Below, in pieces: positions 27,540-38,201 of a DNA stretch of 64,000 bases. A program made the translations under genes and the position numbers. This DNA comes from Cellulomonas sp. Root930 (GTDB taxonomy: Bacteria; Actinomycetota; Actinomycetes; Actinomycetales; Cellulomonadaceae): contig LMJI01000001.1 in assembly GCA_001429255.1 (NCBI GenBank), forward strand, positions 519,881 through 583,880. Direction: 5' to 3'. The notes below the pieces were generated by a model. The model searched no databases. It had not been told where the DNA came from and saw nothing but the letters and a program-made list of their open reading frames with translations. How positions within the stretch are numbered: position 1 is the stretch's first letter; the number at the start of each line of letters is the position of its first letter.

Positions 27540-28445
27540 TCAGGACTTGGCGGCGTCGACCGCCTGCTTCAGGGCGCCCGGGGTCTGCCACTCGTTGAAC
27601 GCGGTGCCGTTGATCAGCACGGCAGGGGTGGACAGCTGCGGCAGGTCGAGGCCGGCCTGGTTGGTCGCCGCGGCGACCCACGGGGCGAACGTCCGCCACG
27701 TGCCGTCGACCGCGTCCTCGTCCTGGGTGGCGAACGTGCCGTCCACCGTGTCGGTGAACGTCGCGGTGACCTCCGCCGGGACACCGACGGACTCAGCCAC
27801 CTCGGCGATCTCGGCGTCGGAGCGACCCGAGGTGCCCTCCGCCGGCTGGTCCTCGAAGAGGGCCGTGACGAACGCGGTGAGGTGCTCCGGGGACTGGTCG
27901 GCGACGATCGCGGTCGCGTTCGCCGTGCGGGTCGAGTACGAGCTGCCCGCGGACAGCCGGTCGAGGATCGAGATCGGGTGGTACGTGATGGTCACGCCAC
28001 CCTCCTCGAGCATGGCTTCCATGTCGGCCGAGTTCGTGGTGTCGAACTGCCCGCAGTAGGGGCACATGTAGTCGAAGTAGACGGTCAGGTCGACGGTGTC
28101 GTCGCCGACGGTCCCGACGTCCTCGGCGGCAGGGCCGCTGACCGGGATGCCGCCCTTGTCGTTGGCCGGGGCCGGTGAGGTCACGTCGGTGAGCAGGGGT
28201 GCGACGACGTTCTCGGCACCCTGGCCGTAGACGACGTCGGAGTTGGCGGCCTCGTTGGCCTTGTTCTGGTTGACGATCGTGAACGCGACGGCGACGAGCG
28301 CGACGACGGCGACGACGAGGCCGGTGATCGCGAGGATCCGGTTCCGCTTGGCCTTCTTCTCCTGCTCCTTGCGCATCTGCGCGGCCTTGAGGCGAGCCTC
28401 GTCGCGCCGCACCGCCTTGGTGGGCTTGGGGTCGTTGGTGGGCAT
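27540..28445 (-). CDS. Membrane-anchored DsbA-family thiol-disulfide oxidoreductase
   Basis: This 301-aa protein has a strongly basic N-terminus (about 1-35) and a single membrane helix (about 37-60, ILAITGLVVAVVALVAVAFTI). An extracytoplasmic thioredoxin-fold domain with helical insert follows (about 115-300). The active site is CPYC in YFDYMCPYCGQFD, and the cis-Pro loop is STPAVLINGTAF. It should form disulfide bonds in exported proteins; a VKOR-type reoxidant is expected but not seen here. The ATG at 28445 has AGGAG upstream. Confidence 0.9.
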   Translation of the reverse strand: MPTNDPKPTKAVRRDEARLKAAQMRKEQEKKAKRNRILAITGLVVAVVALVAVAFTIVNQNKANEAANSDVVYGQGAENVVAPLLTDVTSPAPANDKGGIPVSGPAAEDVGTVGDDTVDLTVYFDYMCPYCGQFDTTNSADMEAMLEEGGVTITYHPISILDRLSAGSSYSTRTANATAIVADQSPEHLTAFVTALFEDQPAEGTSGRSDAEIAEVAESVGVPAEVTATFTDTVDGTFATQDEDAVDGTWRTFAPWVAAATNQAGLDLPQLSTPAVLINGTAFNEWQTPGALKQAVDAAKS

Positions 28446-28489
28446 GGGTGCTCCTGGTGGGACGGGGGGGGACAGCGGGTGGGTGGGGG

Positions 28490-28987
28490 TCAGGCCACCG
28501 CGGGTGGACCCCGCCTGGCGATGCTGCCGACGAGCACCCGGTCGGTCCACGCCGGCACCACGGGCTGGAGCACCGTGCGCACCCGGACCGCCACGGGCAG
28601 CGGTCGGGCGCCGCGCAGGCCGCCCCGCAGGGCACGGCCGACGAGCCGGCGGACCTGCTGGGCCGCGCGGACCAGCAGGGCGGACAGCCCGACACCGCAC
28701 GCGGTGAGCAGGAGGTACAGGGCCGCGACGGGGACCGCCACGCTGAGCAGCACGACGGCGCCCTGCGACATCGTGCCCAGGCCGTAGGCGCCCTCCGGGC
28801 AGTCCGCGGCGTCGCGGAGCACGGACAGGCGCAGCCCGAGCGGGCCGAGGACTCCCCCGGCGCTCACGCAGTCGTGCAGCAGCACGCGACCCTCGGCGGC
28901 GACCGCGGCGGCCAGCGCGGCGAAGACGACCGCGCACACGAGCGACAGGCGCGCGACGGCGCGGTGCGGCCCTCGTCGCGCGGTCAT
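28490..28987 (-). CDS. Membrane protein of unknown function
   Basis: No family is recognised in this 165-aa protein. It has two clear hydrophobic segments (about residues 13-31 and 75-100), separated by a loop with Cys residues (LLHDCVSAGG and RDAADCPEG), then an Arg-rich C-terminal region with further hydrophobic patches. The ATG at 28987 directly precedes the first helix. It lies between the possible toxin/immunity pair and the DsbA-like gene, 44 bp upstream of the latter on the same strand; the paired loop cysteines could be substrates for it. That is speculation. Confidence 0.55.
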   Translation of the reverse strand: MTARRGPHRAVARLSLVCAVVFAALAAAVAAEGRVLLHDCVSAGGVLGPLGLRLSVLRDAADCPEGAYGLGTMSQGAVVLLSVAVPVAALYLLLTACGVGLSALLVRAAQQVRRLVGRALRGGLRGARPLPVAVRVRTVLQPVVPAWTDRVLVGSIARRGPPAVA

Positions 28988-29028
28988 GCGGCACAGCGTA
29001 GGGGGCGCGGCTGAGGATCCGGGCCTCG

Positions 29029-29445
29029 TCACGACGGACGCGGCCGCCGGACCACCTCGATGTCGAACCCGAACGACCGCTTCCAGTCCTGCGCCAGGCG
29101 CCCACCGGCGCGCCGCACGATCCCCCGCAGCCACCACTCGTCGGGGTCGATCCGCGGGAACGCGTGCTCGACCAGCAGCGGACAGAACCGGGCGTCGACC
29201 GCCTCGACCCGGCGCCGCAGGAGTGCCAGCTCGGGACGGTCGGCCAGCGACGGGTCGGTCAGCGCCGCCTGGAGCGTGGTGCGGGACATCGCCTCGTTGG
29301 CGTAGGCGAACTCGTCGCCCCGGTAGCCGTGCTCGCACTCGGCGACGAAGCTGGACCAGCGCTCGAGCACCGCGGCCGGGGTGTCGTCGCGCCACACGCC
29401 ACGGGCGCGGACCACCGCGGTGAAGGCGTCGTCGAACGAGGTCAC
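29029..29445 (-). CDS. Uncharacterised protein, possible immunity protein
   Basis: This is a 138-aa soluble, mostly helical protein with no recognised motif. Sequence features include FDDAFTAVVRARGVW at the start, FVAECEHGYRGDEFAYANEAMSR, and a basic Arg-rich C-terminus. The GTG start overlaps the TGA of the upstream 56-aa gene, a coupling expected for toxin/immunity or toxin/antitoxin partners. The pairing and size are the only basis for the immunity suggestion. It could equally be an unrelated small actinobacterial protein. Confidence 0.6.
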   Translation of the reverse strand: MTSFDDAFTAVVRARGVWRDDTPAAVLERWSSFVAECEHGYRGDEFAYANEAMSRTTLQAALTDPSLADRPELALLRRRVEAVDARFCPLLVEHAFPRIDPDEWWLRGIVRRAGGRLAQDWKRSFGFDIEVVRRPRPS

Positions 29446-29612
29446 TTGGCGATCTCGCGCAGGAAGTACTCGTAGCCCTCGTCGGGGCGGAAGTACGCCA
29501 CGATCACGTCGCCGCGGTAGACGCCGAGCGATCCCGTGCGGTGGTCGAACCGGACCAGGTCGCCGTTGCTGCGCCGCCCGGTGACGACGTCGACCTCTGC
29601 CTCCAGCGACAT
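29442..29612 (-). CDS. Small 56-aa protein, toxin-domain-like
   Basis: This is a short gene with a strong Shine-Dalgarno (GGGGAGGAG, seven bases before ATG). The protein reads MSLEAEVDVVTGRRSNGD, then LVRFDHRTGSLGVYRGDVIV and AYFRPDEGYEYFLREIAK. The pattern RFD-x-TG-x-xGV followed by xYFRPDEGYEYF resembles the end of nuclease domains at the C-termini of polymorphic/CDI toxins as I remember them. No catalytic residue can be named. Its stop overlaps the GTG of the 138-aa gene. It may be a stand-alone toxin or a remnant of one. Confidence 0.6.
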   Translation of the reverse strand: MSLEAEVDVVTGRRSNGDLVRFDHRTGSLGVYRGDVIVAYFRPDEGYEYFLREIAK

Positions 29613-29698
29613 GCCTGAGCTCCTCCCCTGACCGCCGAGCCTTCACCCAAGAGGGTGACGCGACGGCGCGCCAGAAGGGTCCCGCATGGCGAGACGGC

Positions 29699-31402
29699 TC
29701 AGGGCAGGACGGGGGTGGGCAGCGGGGCCCACGTGATCTCGCTGCCGCTGAAGATCTGGGCGAGGAACACCGCGGAGGCCGCCAGCAGGACCACGGTGGC
29801 GACCAGCGCGCCGGTGCGGCCCGGCGCCACGACGGCGAGCACCCGGCGGGCGCCGATGCGGGTCATCAGCGACAGCGGACCCCACCAGACGACGGCCGCG
29901 CCGATCAGGACGATCGAGCCGACGAGGATCGCCGCGGTCAGGCCCTGCGGCTCCTGCCCGGAGGGCGAGTCGCCGATCACCCAGCGGCCGTCGCCGATCA
30001 GCCACCAGGACAGTCCGAGCAGGATGACGACGACGCTGGCCCCCACGACGAGCGACGGGATCAGCCCGACGAGCGAGCGCAGCAGGTGCCACGGCAGGGT
30101 GGCGGCGGCGACGGCCCGGTCGGAGCGGCGCACCCCGGCGCGCTCCCGGCGCCCGTACATGGCCTCGACGGTGGACCCGACGGTCCGCACGACCACCACC
30201 AGCACCGCGAACACGATGAGCGTCACGCCCGGGTACAGGGCACCGGCCGACCCCAGCAGCAGCGCGGCCGCCAGCAGCGTGCCCCAGCGGCGGCGGGCGG
30301 GGGGGCGCTCGTAGCCGGAGCCCTCGGGCTCGGGCTCCTCGGACGCGTCGAGGTCGTCGTTGATCCAGTCGACCCCGTCGGGGTCCTCGGGGTCCTCGTC
30401 CCACTCCTCGTCAGCCCCGACGGGCTCGAGGGCGGCCGGGTCGAACGCGCGGGTGTGCCCGTCGTTGGCGACCGCGGGAGGCACGGCGCTCGCGGCGACA
30501 GCCACGGTGGCCGGCTCGGGTGCCAGGACGGTGGTGCCGACGAGGTCGTCGGCGACGAGCACCGCGGTGTCGGTCTCGTCGGCGATCGACTCGCCCTCCG
30601 CGACGACCACCGTGAGCGCGGCGAGCACGTCGTCCGGGGACGTGCGGTCGGCCGCGACCGGTGCGAGCGCGCGCCGCAGCGCCGCGGTGGTCAGCGGCCC
30701 GAGCCCGGCGAGGTCGACGTCCCCCGAGCGGGCCCGCGCGAGCACGGCCTCCAGCGGGCGGGTACCGAAGGGGTCCCGACCGGTGGCCGCGAACGCCAGG
30801 ATCGCCGCCCAGCCCCAGAAGTCGGAGGCCTCGTCGGGCTCGTCGCCGTCCAGCAGCTCGGGCGCGAGGTAGCCCGGCGTGCCGAGGACCATGCCCTCGG
30901 CGGTGAGCTTGGAGTCGTCCGCGGCCTGGGCGATGCCGAAGTCGATCAGCACCGGTCCGTCGTCCCCGACGATGACGTTCGACGGCTTGAGGTCGCGGTG
31001 CACCACGCCGGCGCCGTGCACCGCCACGAGGGCGTCGCGCAGCCCCTCGGCCAGGTCCAGCAGCTGCTCGGCGTCCAGCGTGCCGCGCTCGCGCACGTGC
31101 TCCTCGAGGTTGTCGCCGGCCACCAGCTCGGTGACCAGGAACGCCTCGGTCGAGTCGGCCTCCGCGTCGAGGATCGCGGCGACGCCCGGGTGCCGGAGCT
31201 TCTGCAGCGCGTGCACCTCGCGGCGCAGCCGGTCCCGCGCGACGGCGTCGGACCCGATGTGCGGGTGCAGCATCTTGAGCGCGACCGCGTCGCCGCCGCC
31301 GTCGACCGCGCGGTAGACCGTCCCCATGCCGCCCGAGCCCAGGGGGGCGACGACGGTGTATCCGCCGATCTCCGTCCCGGGCTCCAGCCCCATCCGCTCC
31401 AT
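29699..31402 (-). CDS. Membrane serine/threonine protein kinase (Hanks type)
   Basis: This 567-aa protein has an N-terminal eukaryotic-type kinase domain (about 8-270): [39 protein letters not shown] and [12 protein letters not shown] 100-residue acidic/variable linker follows, then four to six hydrophobic segments (about 395-560). There is no PASTA domain, so it is not the PknB/StkP cell-wall sensor class; the multi-pass C-terminus is unusual. Start codons at 31402 and 31393 are both possible. Divergent from otsA, 96 bp apart. Confidence 0.88.
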   Translation of the reverse strand: MERMGLEPGTEIGGYTVVAPLGSGGMGTVYRAVDGGGDAVALKMLHPHIGSDAVARDRLRREVHALQKLRHPGVAAILDAEADSTEAFLVTELVAGDNLEEHVRERGTLDAEQLLDLAEGLRDALVAVHGAGVVHRDLKPSNVIVGDDGPVLIDFGIAQAADDSKLTAEGMVLGTPGYLAPELLDGDEPDEASDFWGWAAILAFAATGRDPFGTRPLEAVLARARSGDVDLAGLGPLTTAALRRALAPVAADRTSPDDVLAALTVVVAEGESIADETDTAVLVADDLVGTTVLAPEPATVAVAASAVPPAVANDGHTRAFDPAALEPVGADEEWDEDPEDPDGVDWINDDLDASEEPEPEGSGYERPPARRRWGTLLAAALLLGSAGALYPGVTLIVFAVLVVVVRTVGSTVEAMYGRRERAGVRRSDRAVAAATLPWHLLRSLVGLIPSLVVGASVVVILLGLSWWLIGDGRWVIGDSPSGQEPQGLTAAILVGSIVLIGAAVVWWGPLSLMTRIGARRVLAVVAPGRTGALVATVVLLAASAVFLAQIFSGSEITWAPLPTPVLP

Positions 31403-31498
31403 CCCCGCACCGTAGCCGGAGCCCTCGCCACCCCGCCCGGCAACGCGCGGTCCGACCAGCACAGATAGGGTCGGACGCAGACCCGAGGAGTTGATCTG

Positions 31499-32947
31499 GT
31501 GCCTACCGACGCGCCCGCGCACGGCTACGACTTCGTCGTCGTCGCCAACCGGCTGCCCGTGGACGTGAGTCTCGACGACGACGGTGAACCCACCTGGACG
31601 CGCTCCCCCGGCGGCCTGGTGACCGCGCTCGCTCCCGTGATGGCGACCACGTCCGGCGCCTGGGTGGGCTGGGGCGGGTCACCCGACCTGGAGCTCGAGC
31701 CGTTCGACGTCGACGGCACCGAGCTGATCCCGGTGGTGCTCTCCGAGGACGACCTGGAGAAGTTCTACGAGGGCTTCTCCAACGACACCCTGTGGCCGCT
31801 CTACCACGACGTCATCGAACCGCCGGCGTTCCACCGGCAGTGGTGGGACTCCTACCAGAAGGTCAACCAGCGCTTCGCGGAGGCCGCCGCTGCGCAGGCT
31901 GCCGAGGGCGCCACGGTCTGGGTGCACGACTACCAGCTCCAGCTGGTGCCCCAGCTGCTGCGGGCGCTGCGGCCGGACCTGCGCATCGGGTACTTCCACC
32001 ACATCCCGTTCCCGCCCCTGGAGCTCTTCGCGCAGCTGCCGTGGCGCGTGCAGGTGATCGAGGGGCTGCTCGGGGCGGACCTCGTGGGGTTCCAGCGGGC
32101 CGGTGACGCCGCGAACTTCGTCCGCACCGTGCGTCGGCTCACGGACCTCACGACGCGTGGGCAGATGGTCACCCTGGCGGAGCCCGACGGGCACACGGGG
32201 CCGGGTCGGCACGTGCGCGCCGCCGCCTTCCCCATCTCGATCGACTCGCACGCGTTCGACGAGCTGGCGCGCACCGACGCCGTCCGCGAGCGCGCGCTGC
32301 AGATCCGCCGCGAGCTGGGCGACCCCGAGTACCTGCTGCTGGGCGTCGACCGGCTCGACTACACCAAGGGCATCCGGCACCGGATCAAGGCCTACGGCGA
32401 GCTGCTCTCCGAGGAGCGCCTGTCCCCGCAGAGCACCACGCTGGTGCAGGTGGCCAGCCCGAGCCGGGAGAACGTGGGCGCCTACCAGACGCTGCGCGAC
32501 GACGTCGAGCTGCTGGTCGGCCGCATCAACGGCGACTACGGGCAGGTGGGTCACGCCCCGGTGCAGTACCTGCACCAGTCGTTCCCCATGGAGGAGATGG
32601 CGGCGCTGTACCTGGCGGCCGACGTCATGCTGGTCACCGCGCTGCGCGACGGCATGAACCTGGTCGCCAAGGAGTACGTCGCCGCGAGGTCCGACGACCG
32701 CGGCGCGCTGGTGCTCTCCGAGTTCACGGGCGCCGCCGACGAGCTGACAGGAGCGGTGCTGGTGAATCCGCACGACATCGACGGGATGAAGGACGCGATC
32801 ACGTACGCCGTGCACATGGACGGCCGCGAGTCCCGCAAGCGGATGCGCCGCCTGCGCCGCCGCGTGCTCGGGCACGACGTGGTGGCCTGGTCCGAGGACT
32901 TCCTGGCCGCCCTGAACGCGGTGCCCGTGCGAGCCAGCCGTGGCTGA
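31499..32947 (+). CDS. otsA: Trehalose-6-phosphate synthase OtsA
   Basis: This retaining GT20 glycosyltransferase makes trehalose-6-phosphate from a nucleotide-glucose and glucose-6-phosphate (482 aa). Motifs are [27 protein letters not shown], the [11 protein letters not shown] loop, [20 protein letters not shown] with the Arg/Lys diphosphate contacts, and [12 protein letters not shown]. The GTG start at 31499 has GAGGAG eight bases upstream. It overlaps otsB by 8 bp in an operon for trehalose, a compatible solute and stress protectant in actinobacteria. Confidence 0.96.
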   Translation: MPTDAPAHGYDFVVVANRLPVDVSLDDDGEPTWTRSPGGLVTALAPVMATTSGAWVGWGGSPDLELEPFDVDGTELIPVVLSEDDLEKFYEGFSNDTLWPLYHDVIEPPAFHRQWWDSYQKVNQRFAEAAAAQAAEGATVWVHDYQLQLVPQLLRALRPDLRIGYFHHIPFPPLELFAQLPWRVQVIEGLLGADLVGFQRAGDAANFVRTVRRLTDLTTRGQMVTLAEPDGHTGPGRHVRAAAFPISIDSHAFDELARTDAVRERALQIRRELGDPEYLLLGVDRLDYTKGIRHRIKAYGELLSEERLSPQSTTLVQVASPSRENVGAYQTLRDDVELLVGRINGDYGQVGHAPVQYLHQSFPMEEMAALYLAADVMLVTALRDGMNLVAKEYVAARSDDRGALVLSEFTGAADELTGAVLVNPHDIDGMKDAITYAVHMDGRESRKRMRRLRRRVLGHDVVAWSEDFLAALNAVPVRASRG

Positions 32948-33713
32948 GGACCTCACCGCCGCGCTCGGCGCCCTCGCGGCTGACTCGTCGCGCCGCCCGC
33001 TGCTGGTCGCCCTCGACTTCGACGGCACGCTGGCCCCGCTGCAGGACGACCCGTCCGCGTCCCGGATCCTGCCCGACGGCATCGACGCGCTCGAACGGCT
33101 GGCCGGGACGCCCGGCGTGGCGCTCGCGCTGGTGTCCGGCCGCGCGATGCACGACCTGCACACGCTGGCCCAGGTGCCGCCCGGGACGTTCCTCATCGGG
33201 AGCCACGGCGCGGAGCGGGCGCGGGTGACGACGTTCGGCCTCGACCGCGACGTCGTCCGGCTGACCGACGAGCAGGCGGACCGGCTGGCGTCGCTCGGCG
33301 CGGAGGCCGCCCGGATCACCCGGGGCCGGGACGGCGTCTGGGTGGAGACCAAGCCGACCGCGGTCGTCGTGCACACCCGGCTCGCCGAGGACTCCGTGGC
33401 CCGCCCGGCCGAGGAGGAGGCGATCGCGCTCGGGGAGCGGCTCGGCTCCGGGGTCCTGCACGGCAAGGACGTCGTCGAGATCTCCGTGCTGCGCGCGAGC
33501 AAGGGCGAAGCCCTCACCGCGCTGCGCGACGAGCTCGGGGCGCCGGTGGTCCTGTACGCCGGCGACGACGTCACCGACGAGCACGCCTTCGAGGCGCTCC
33601 GCGACGACGACCTCACCGTGAAGGTGGGTCCCGGGGAGACGGCGGCGCGCTTCCGCGTCGACGGCCCGGACGCGCTGGTGGCCTCCCTCGCGGTCCTCGC
33701 CGACGGGCTCTGA
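32940..33713 (+). CDS. otsB: Trehalose-6-phosphate phosphatase OtsB
   Basis: This HAD-superfamily phosphatase completes the OtsAB route to trehalose (257 aa). The nucleophile motif is [14 protein letters not shown] (two Asp residues), [12 protein letters not shown] is motif II-like, and [15 protein letters not shown] is motif IV with the Mg-binding aspartates. GSHGAE is a further family mark. The GTG start lies inside the otsA end, so translation is coupled. Confidence 0.95.
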   Translation: MAEDLTAALGALAADSSRRPLLVALDFDGTLAPLQDDPSASRILPDGIDALERLAGTPGVALALVSGRAMHDLHTLAQVPPGTFLIGSHGAERARVTTFGLDRDVVRLTDEQADRLASLGAEAARITRGRDGVWVETKPTAVVVHTRLAEDSVARPAEEEAIALGERLGSGVLHGKDVVEISVLRASKGEALTALRDELGAPVVLYAGDDVTDEHAFEALRDDDLTVKVGPGETAARFRVDGPDALVASLAVLADGL

Positions 33714-33767
33714 GCAGCCGCCGACGGCCTGTGGTCGGCCGCACGACCGAGGCGTAGCGTGCGAAAC

Positions 33768-35330
33768 ATGCCCGGCCGGATGCACCAGGTCGAGCTCGTC
33801 GAGACCGTGGACGAGCCCGTGCGGTCGTCCGCGGCCGGGGTGCCGGGGCGGCGTGTCGACGTCACGCTCGACGAGGCCGCCCCCTCTCAGCGGCCCGACG
33901 AGGTGGTGGCCGCCCGGACCTGGCTGCGGCGCCACGCCCGGTCGCTCGTGCCGACCGCTGCCGTCCTCGCCGCGACTCTCCTGGTCACCCAGCTCGTCAT
34001 CGACCGCCGCGAGACCGCGCGCCTCGCCGCGCTCGCGGCCATCCCCGGCGTCGTGCCGCCGGCCGACGCGTCGATCGGCGTGATCTGGCGTGCGGACCCC
34101 CAGCTGGCAGCCGCGCTGCAGTCGGGGGCGATGGTCGACGGCGTGCTCGTCGGCGGGATCCAGGCCGCCGACGGCGCCCCCTCGGTCGTCGGGCTCGACC
34201 CGGACACCGGGGTCGTCGCCTGGGCCACCCCGGTGGACCTGCCCACGCCCCAGCCGACACCCACGAGCGCCTCGCCCGAGCTCTGGATCGCCTGCAGCGC
34301 GGTCCGCCACGAGGGCGCGCACGTGGCGGCGTGCGTCTCGCAGCAGTACGGGGAGGGTGTGCAGGGCATCCCCCCGTCGTCGGTCTGGATCCTCGACCCG
34401 CAGGACGGCAGCCTGCTGGCCGAGCGCGTGGTGGACGGCGGCTCGGGGCTGGCGTTCACGGACGACGCGATGGTGCTGGCCACGAGGGCGACCGACGACG
34501 GCGCCGCGGTCCGCTGGGCGGTCACGGCCACCGACCTCGTCAGCGGCGACACCCGCTGGACCTGGACCTCCCCGCCCACCGACGTCGTCAGCCGGGACGA
34601 CGGCCCGGAAGGGCTGTCCGGGACGACCGTGGCCTCGCTGCAGACGTACGACGACCGGATCGTGGTCGGTGTCGACAACCACGCCTGGGTCCTCACCTCC
34701 GGCGGGGAGCTGGTGCAGGACGTGCCGCTCGAGCCCGCGTCGTGGCTGCAGCCGGCCCGGGCGGGGGTGTTCATCAAGAGCACCTGGACGTCGTCGGACC
34801 TCTACCAGGGCACCCTGCTGCTGGAGGACGGGACCGAGATCCCTGTCGACGAGGCGGCGGGCTGGCTCGCGGTCGACGACGGCTCCGCGCCGGGCGTGGT
34901 GCTCACCGTGGGCGAGGGCGGGCACGGGACCGACGGGCTCAGCGGCCGCTCCGCGACCACGGGCGAGCGCCTCTGGCACCTGCCGGGGACCATCGTCGCC
35001 GCCCTGATGCTGGACGGGACGCTCTACGTGGCCACCAGCGACTCCCTGCGCGCGCTCCACGCCACGACCGGCGAGGTGCTGTGGCGGACCCCGCTCGAGC
35101 GCCTGGCGCACCAGCTGTCGACCGACGGCACGTACCTGCTGGTCCCCGGGCTCGGCGTAACGCTGGAGGCGTACTCGCTGCGCAATGGGGAGCTGGCGTG
35201 GAGCACCGACCTGTCCGAGGAGGTGGCCGGGGACCGGTCGACCGTCTTCGTGCAGGGCTTCCGGTCGGGCTGGCACGACCCCCGCCTGTACGTGTGGATG
35301 GACAGCGGCTCGGTCGCCGTCCTCGGGTGA
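33768..35330 (+). CDS. Membrane-anchored PQQ-like beta-propeller protein (first of tandem pair)
   Basis: This 520-aa protein has a cytoplasmic N-terminal region of about 58 residues, one membrane helix (about 59-78) and an extracytoplasmic propeller. Repeats of the type GLDPDTGVVAWATPV, ILDPQDGSLLAERVV and LRALHATTGEVLWRTPL fit PQQ/BamB-like blades with structural Trp. No PQQ-binding or dehydrogenase catalytic residues are evident, so a scaffold or sensor role is likelier. ATGs at 33768 and 33780 are both possible. The next gene is a paralogue starting 3 bp after this stop. Confidence 0.8.
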   Translation: MPGRMHQVELVETVDEPVRSSAAGVPGRRVDVTLDEAAPSQRPDEVVAARTWLRRHARSLVPTAAVLAATLLVTQLVIDRRETARLAALAAIPGVVPPADASIGVIWRADPQLAAALQSGAMVDGVLVGGIQAADGAPSVVGLDPDTGVVAWATPVDLPTPQPTPTSASPELWIACSAVRHEGAHVAACVSQQYGEGVQGIPPSSVWILDPQDGSLLAERVVDGGSGLAFTDDAMVLATRATDDGAAVRWAVTATDLVSGDTRWTWTSPPTDVVSRDDGPEGLSGTTVASLQTYDDRIVVGVDNHAWVLTSGGELVQDVPLEPASWLQPARAGVFIKSTWTSSDLYQGTLLLEDGTEIPVDEAAGWLAVDDGSAPGVVLTVGEGGHGTDGLSGRSATTGERLWHLPGTIVAALMLDGTLYVATSDSLRALHATTGEVLWRTPLERLAHQLSTDGTYLLVPGLGVTLEAYSLRNGELAWSTDLSEEVAGDRSTVFVQGFRSGWHDPRLYVWMDSGSVAVLG

Positions 35331-35333
35331 GCG

Positions 35334-36815
35334 ATGAGCGCGCCGGTCGGGCATGCCGCGCACCTCGCACCCGTCGAGCTCGACGAGCTCGACGGGCTCC
35401 GTGCCCCTGACGGCGGTGACCGCAGCCGGCGGTTCCCCGCGGCCCGGGTGACCGCGACGGTCGTCGCCCTCGTGCTGGTCCTGCTCGGCGTGCAGTCGTG
35501 GCTGGACGCCCGGGAGCGCGCACGGCTGCGGTACCTCGCGGAGGTGCCCGGCGTCCTGCGCGCCCTCGCGGACCCACCCGGGGTGCTGTGGCGGTGGACG
35601 CCCGGCGTCGGCGCTCTCGTCGCGGGCGACAGCGCAGGTGGCTGGGCGGTCGGCGCCGACTACCACCCGGGCGGAGTGACCCTGCGCGGCACCGATCCCG
35701 ACACCGGCGACCAGCGGTGGTCCGTGCCGTTCTCGCTCGACGCGGCGCTCCCGCCGGGCGGTCGCTCCGAGTTCCCCTCCGTCTGGGTCCGCTGCACCGT
35801 CGTGCGGTCGGACGACGCACCGCTGGCGGTCTGCGCCGCCGAGGTCTCCCCTGTCGCGTCCGGGGGTGCGGCGACCCCGCTCGCGGTGCTGGACCCGGCC
35901 ACCGGCTCGGTCCTCGCGACACCCACCGTGCCGGCCGGGACCCTCTGGGCGGCGACCGACAGTCTCCTGGTGCGCGCCACGCCTGCGGAGGACGGGCGCG
36001 GTGGCGTGCGTTGGACGCTCACCGCGACCGACCCCACGACGGGGTCGGTGCAGTGGCGGAGCAGCACGCCCGTGGTGCCGCAGGTCCACGAGGTACGGAT
36101 CGGCGACGACGTGTTCCGCTCCGAGCCGGCTCTCGCCGCGGACGACGACCGGGTGCTTCTGACCGACAGCGGGCACGCCTGGCTGTTCGGCGCCGACGGG
36201 TCGCCTCGGGGCGACGTCACGGTCGCGACCGACGGCTGGGCGGAGCTGGGCCGCTCCGGCACGCTGGTCTGGATGCCCTGGCAGAACTTCGCGGTGCCCG
36301 CGGGCGTCCTGGTCACCGCTGCGGGGGCGCGCGTCGCGGTGGGCGAGCTGCCCGCCCGGCTGTCCGTGGACGACGGCACCGCGCCCGGGGTCGTCCTGCT
36401 CACCGGGGACGACGGCGGCTGGGACGGCGTAGCCCTCGTGGCTCGCGACGCCGTCACGGGCGACGAGCTCTGGCGCGCGGACGGCGTCCGAGGCGAACCG
36501 CTGCTCGTCGACGGCGTGGTGCACGTCGCGCAGGGCGCCGACGTGGTCGCGCGGGACGCCCGATCCGGCGAGGTCCGGTGGTCCGTGCCCCTGGGCGCCG
36601 CACCGGCCTACCTGGGCACGGACGGGTCGCTGGTGGTCGTCGTCACCCCCGACCGCACGCTGCACGGGCTCGAGCTCGCGGACGGTCGCCTGGCTCTCAG
36701 CGTCGACCTGAACCGGCTGACTCCGGGCGATCCGGCCGGCATCGACCAGGTCGCCGACTACGCCGGCCGCCTGCTGGTCCGGTTCCGTGACGGGTCGGGG
36801 ATCGTGCTGGGCTGA
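35334..36815 (+). CDS. Membrane-anchored PQQ-like beta-propeller protein (second of tandem pair)
   Basis: This paralogue of the preceding gene has 493 aa and the same plan: short cytoplasmic part with PVELDELDGL (compare VELVETVDEP in the first), membrane helix at about 38-56, then a propeller with blades such as GTDPDTGDQRWSVPF, LDPATGSVLATPTV, ARDAVTGDELWRADGV and ARDARSGEVRWSVPL. The tandem arrangement indicates duplication, and similarity between the two is moderate by eye. It is probably co-transcribed with the first. No function can be assigned. Confidence 0.8.
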   Translation: MSAPVGHAAHLAPVELDELDGLRAPDGGDRSRRFPAARVTATVVALVLVLLGVQSWLDARERARLRYLAEVPGVLRALADPPGVLWRWTPGVGALVAGDSAGGWAVGADYHPGGVTLRGTDPDTGDQRWSVPFSLDAALPPGGRSEFPSVWVRCTVVRSDDAPLAVCAAEVSPVASGGAATPLAVLDPATGSVLATPTVPAGTLWAATDSLLVRATPAEDGRGGVRWTLTATDPTTGSVQWRSSTPVVPQVHEVRIGDDVFRSEPALAADDDRVLLTDSGHAWLFGADGSPRGDVTVATDGWAELGRSGTLVWMPWQNFAVPAGVLVTAAGARVAVGELPARLSVDDGTAPGVVLLTGDDGGWDGVALVARDAVTGDELWRADGVRGEPLLVDGVVHVAQGADVVARDARSGEVRWSVPLGAAPAYLGTDGSLVVVVTPDRTLHGLELADGRLALSVDLNRLTPGDPAGIDQVADYAGRLLVRFRDGSGIVLG

Positions 36816-36837
36816 ACGTGGTGCGTGTCACTGCGCG

Positions 36838-36854
36838 GTGTGGACGGTCCACAC
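36838..36854 (+). promoter_or_regulatory. Palindromic operator and promoter of the MsiK-like gene
   Basis: GTGTGGAC-G-GTCCACAC is a perfect 8-bp inverted repeat. It contains a possible -35 (TGGACG), with CATGAT 16 bases further as -10. A repressor bound here would block the promoter. Further on, GACACTCTT occurs twice in direct tandem (36920-36937), and there is a small hairpin near 36880-36905. Confidence 0.5.
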
Positions 36855-36986
36855 CGGTATGGCATGATGACCCCGGGTCACCGAAGGACGACGCTCCTTC
36901 CGGTGCCCGTGTCATCGAGGACACTCTTGACACTCTTCACTACGGATCGTCCGGCACGTACCTGCCGGTGAAGGGATTGATCAGCC

Positions 36987-38114
<1,128 letters not shown>

Positions 38115-38126
38115 TCTGAGCAGTCC

Positions 38127-38166
38127 CGACAGGGCGGTCCCGGCTTCGGCCGGGGCCGCCCTGTCG
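38127..38166 (+). terminator. Strong hairpin terminator after the MsiK-like gene
   Basis: CGACAGGGCGG-T-CCCGGC pairs with GCCGGG-G-CCGCCCTGTCG around TTCG: 17 pairs plus one T-G wobble. It starts 13 bp past the stop codon and has no T-tract. Confidence 0.8.
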
Positions 38167-38201
38167 CATGTGCTGTGGGCGTTCTCTGAGAGGATCGGAC
38201 C

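Noticed and set aside
32799..36665. Very long open frame on the minus strand (over 1200 codons) opposite otsB and the propeller genes
   Set aside because: The translation is low-complexity Arg/Gly/Ala/Pro sequence typical of the antisense of high-GC genes, while the plus strand carries recognised families throughout.
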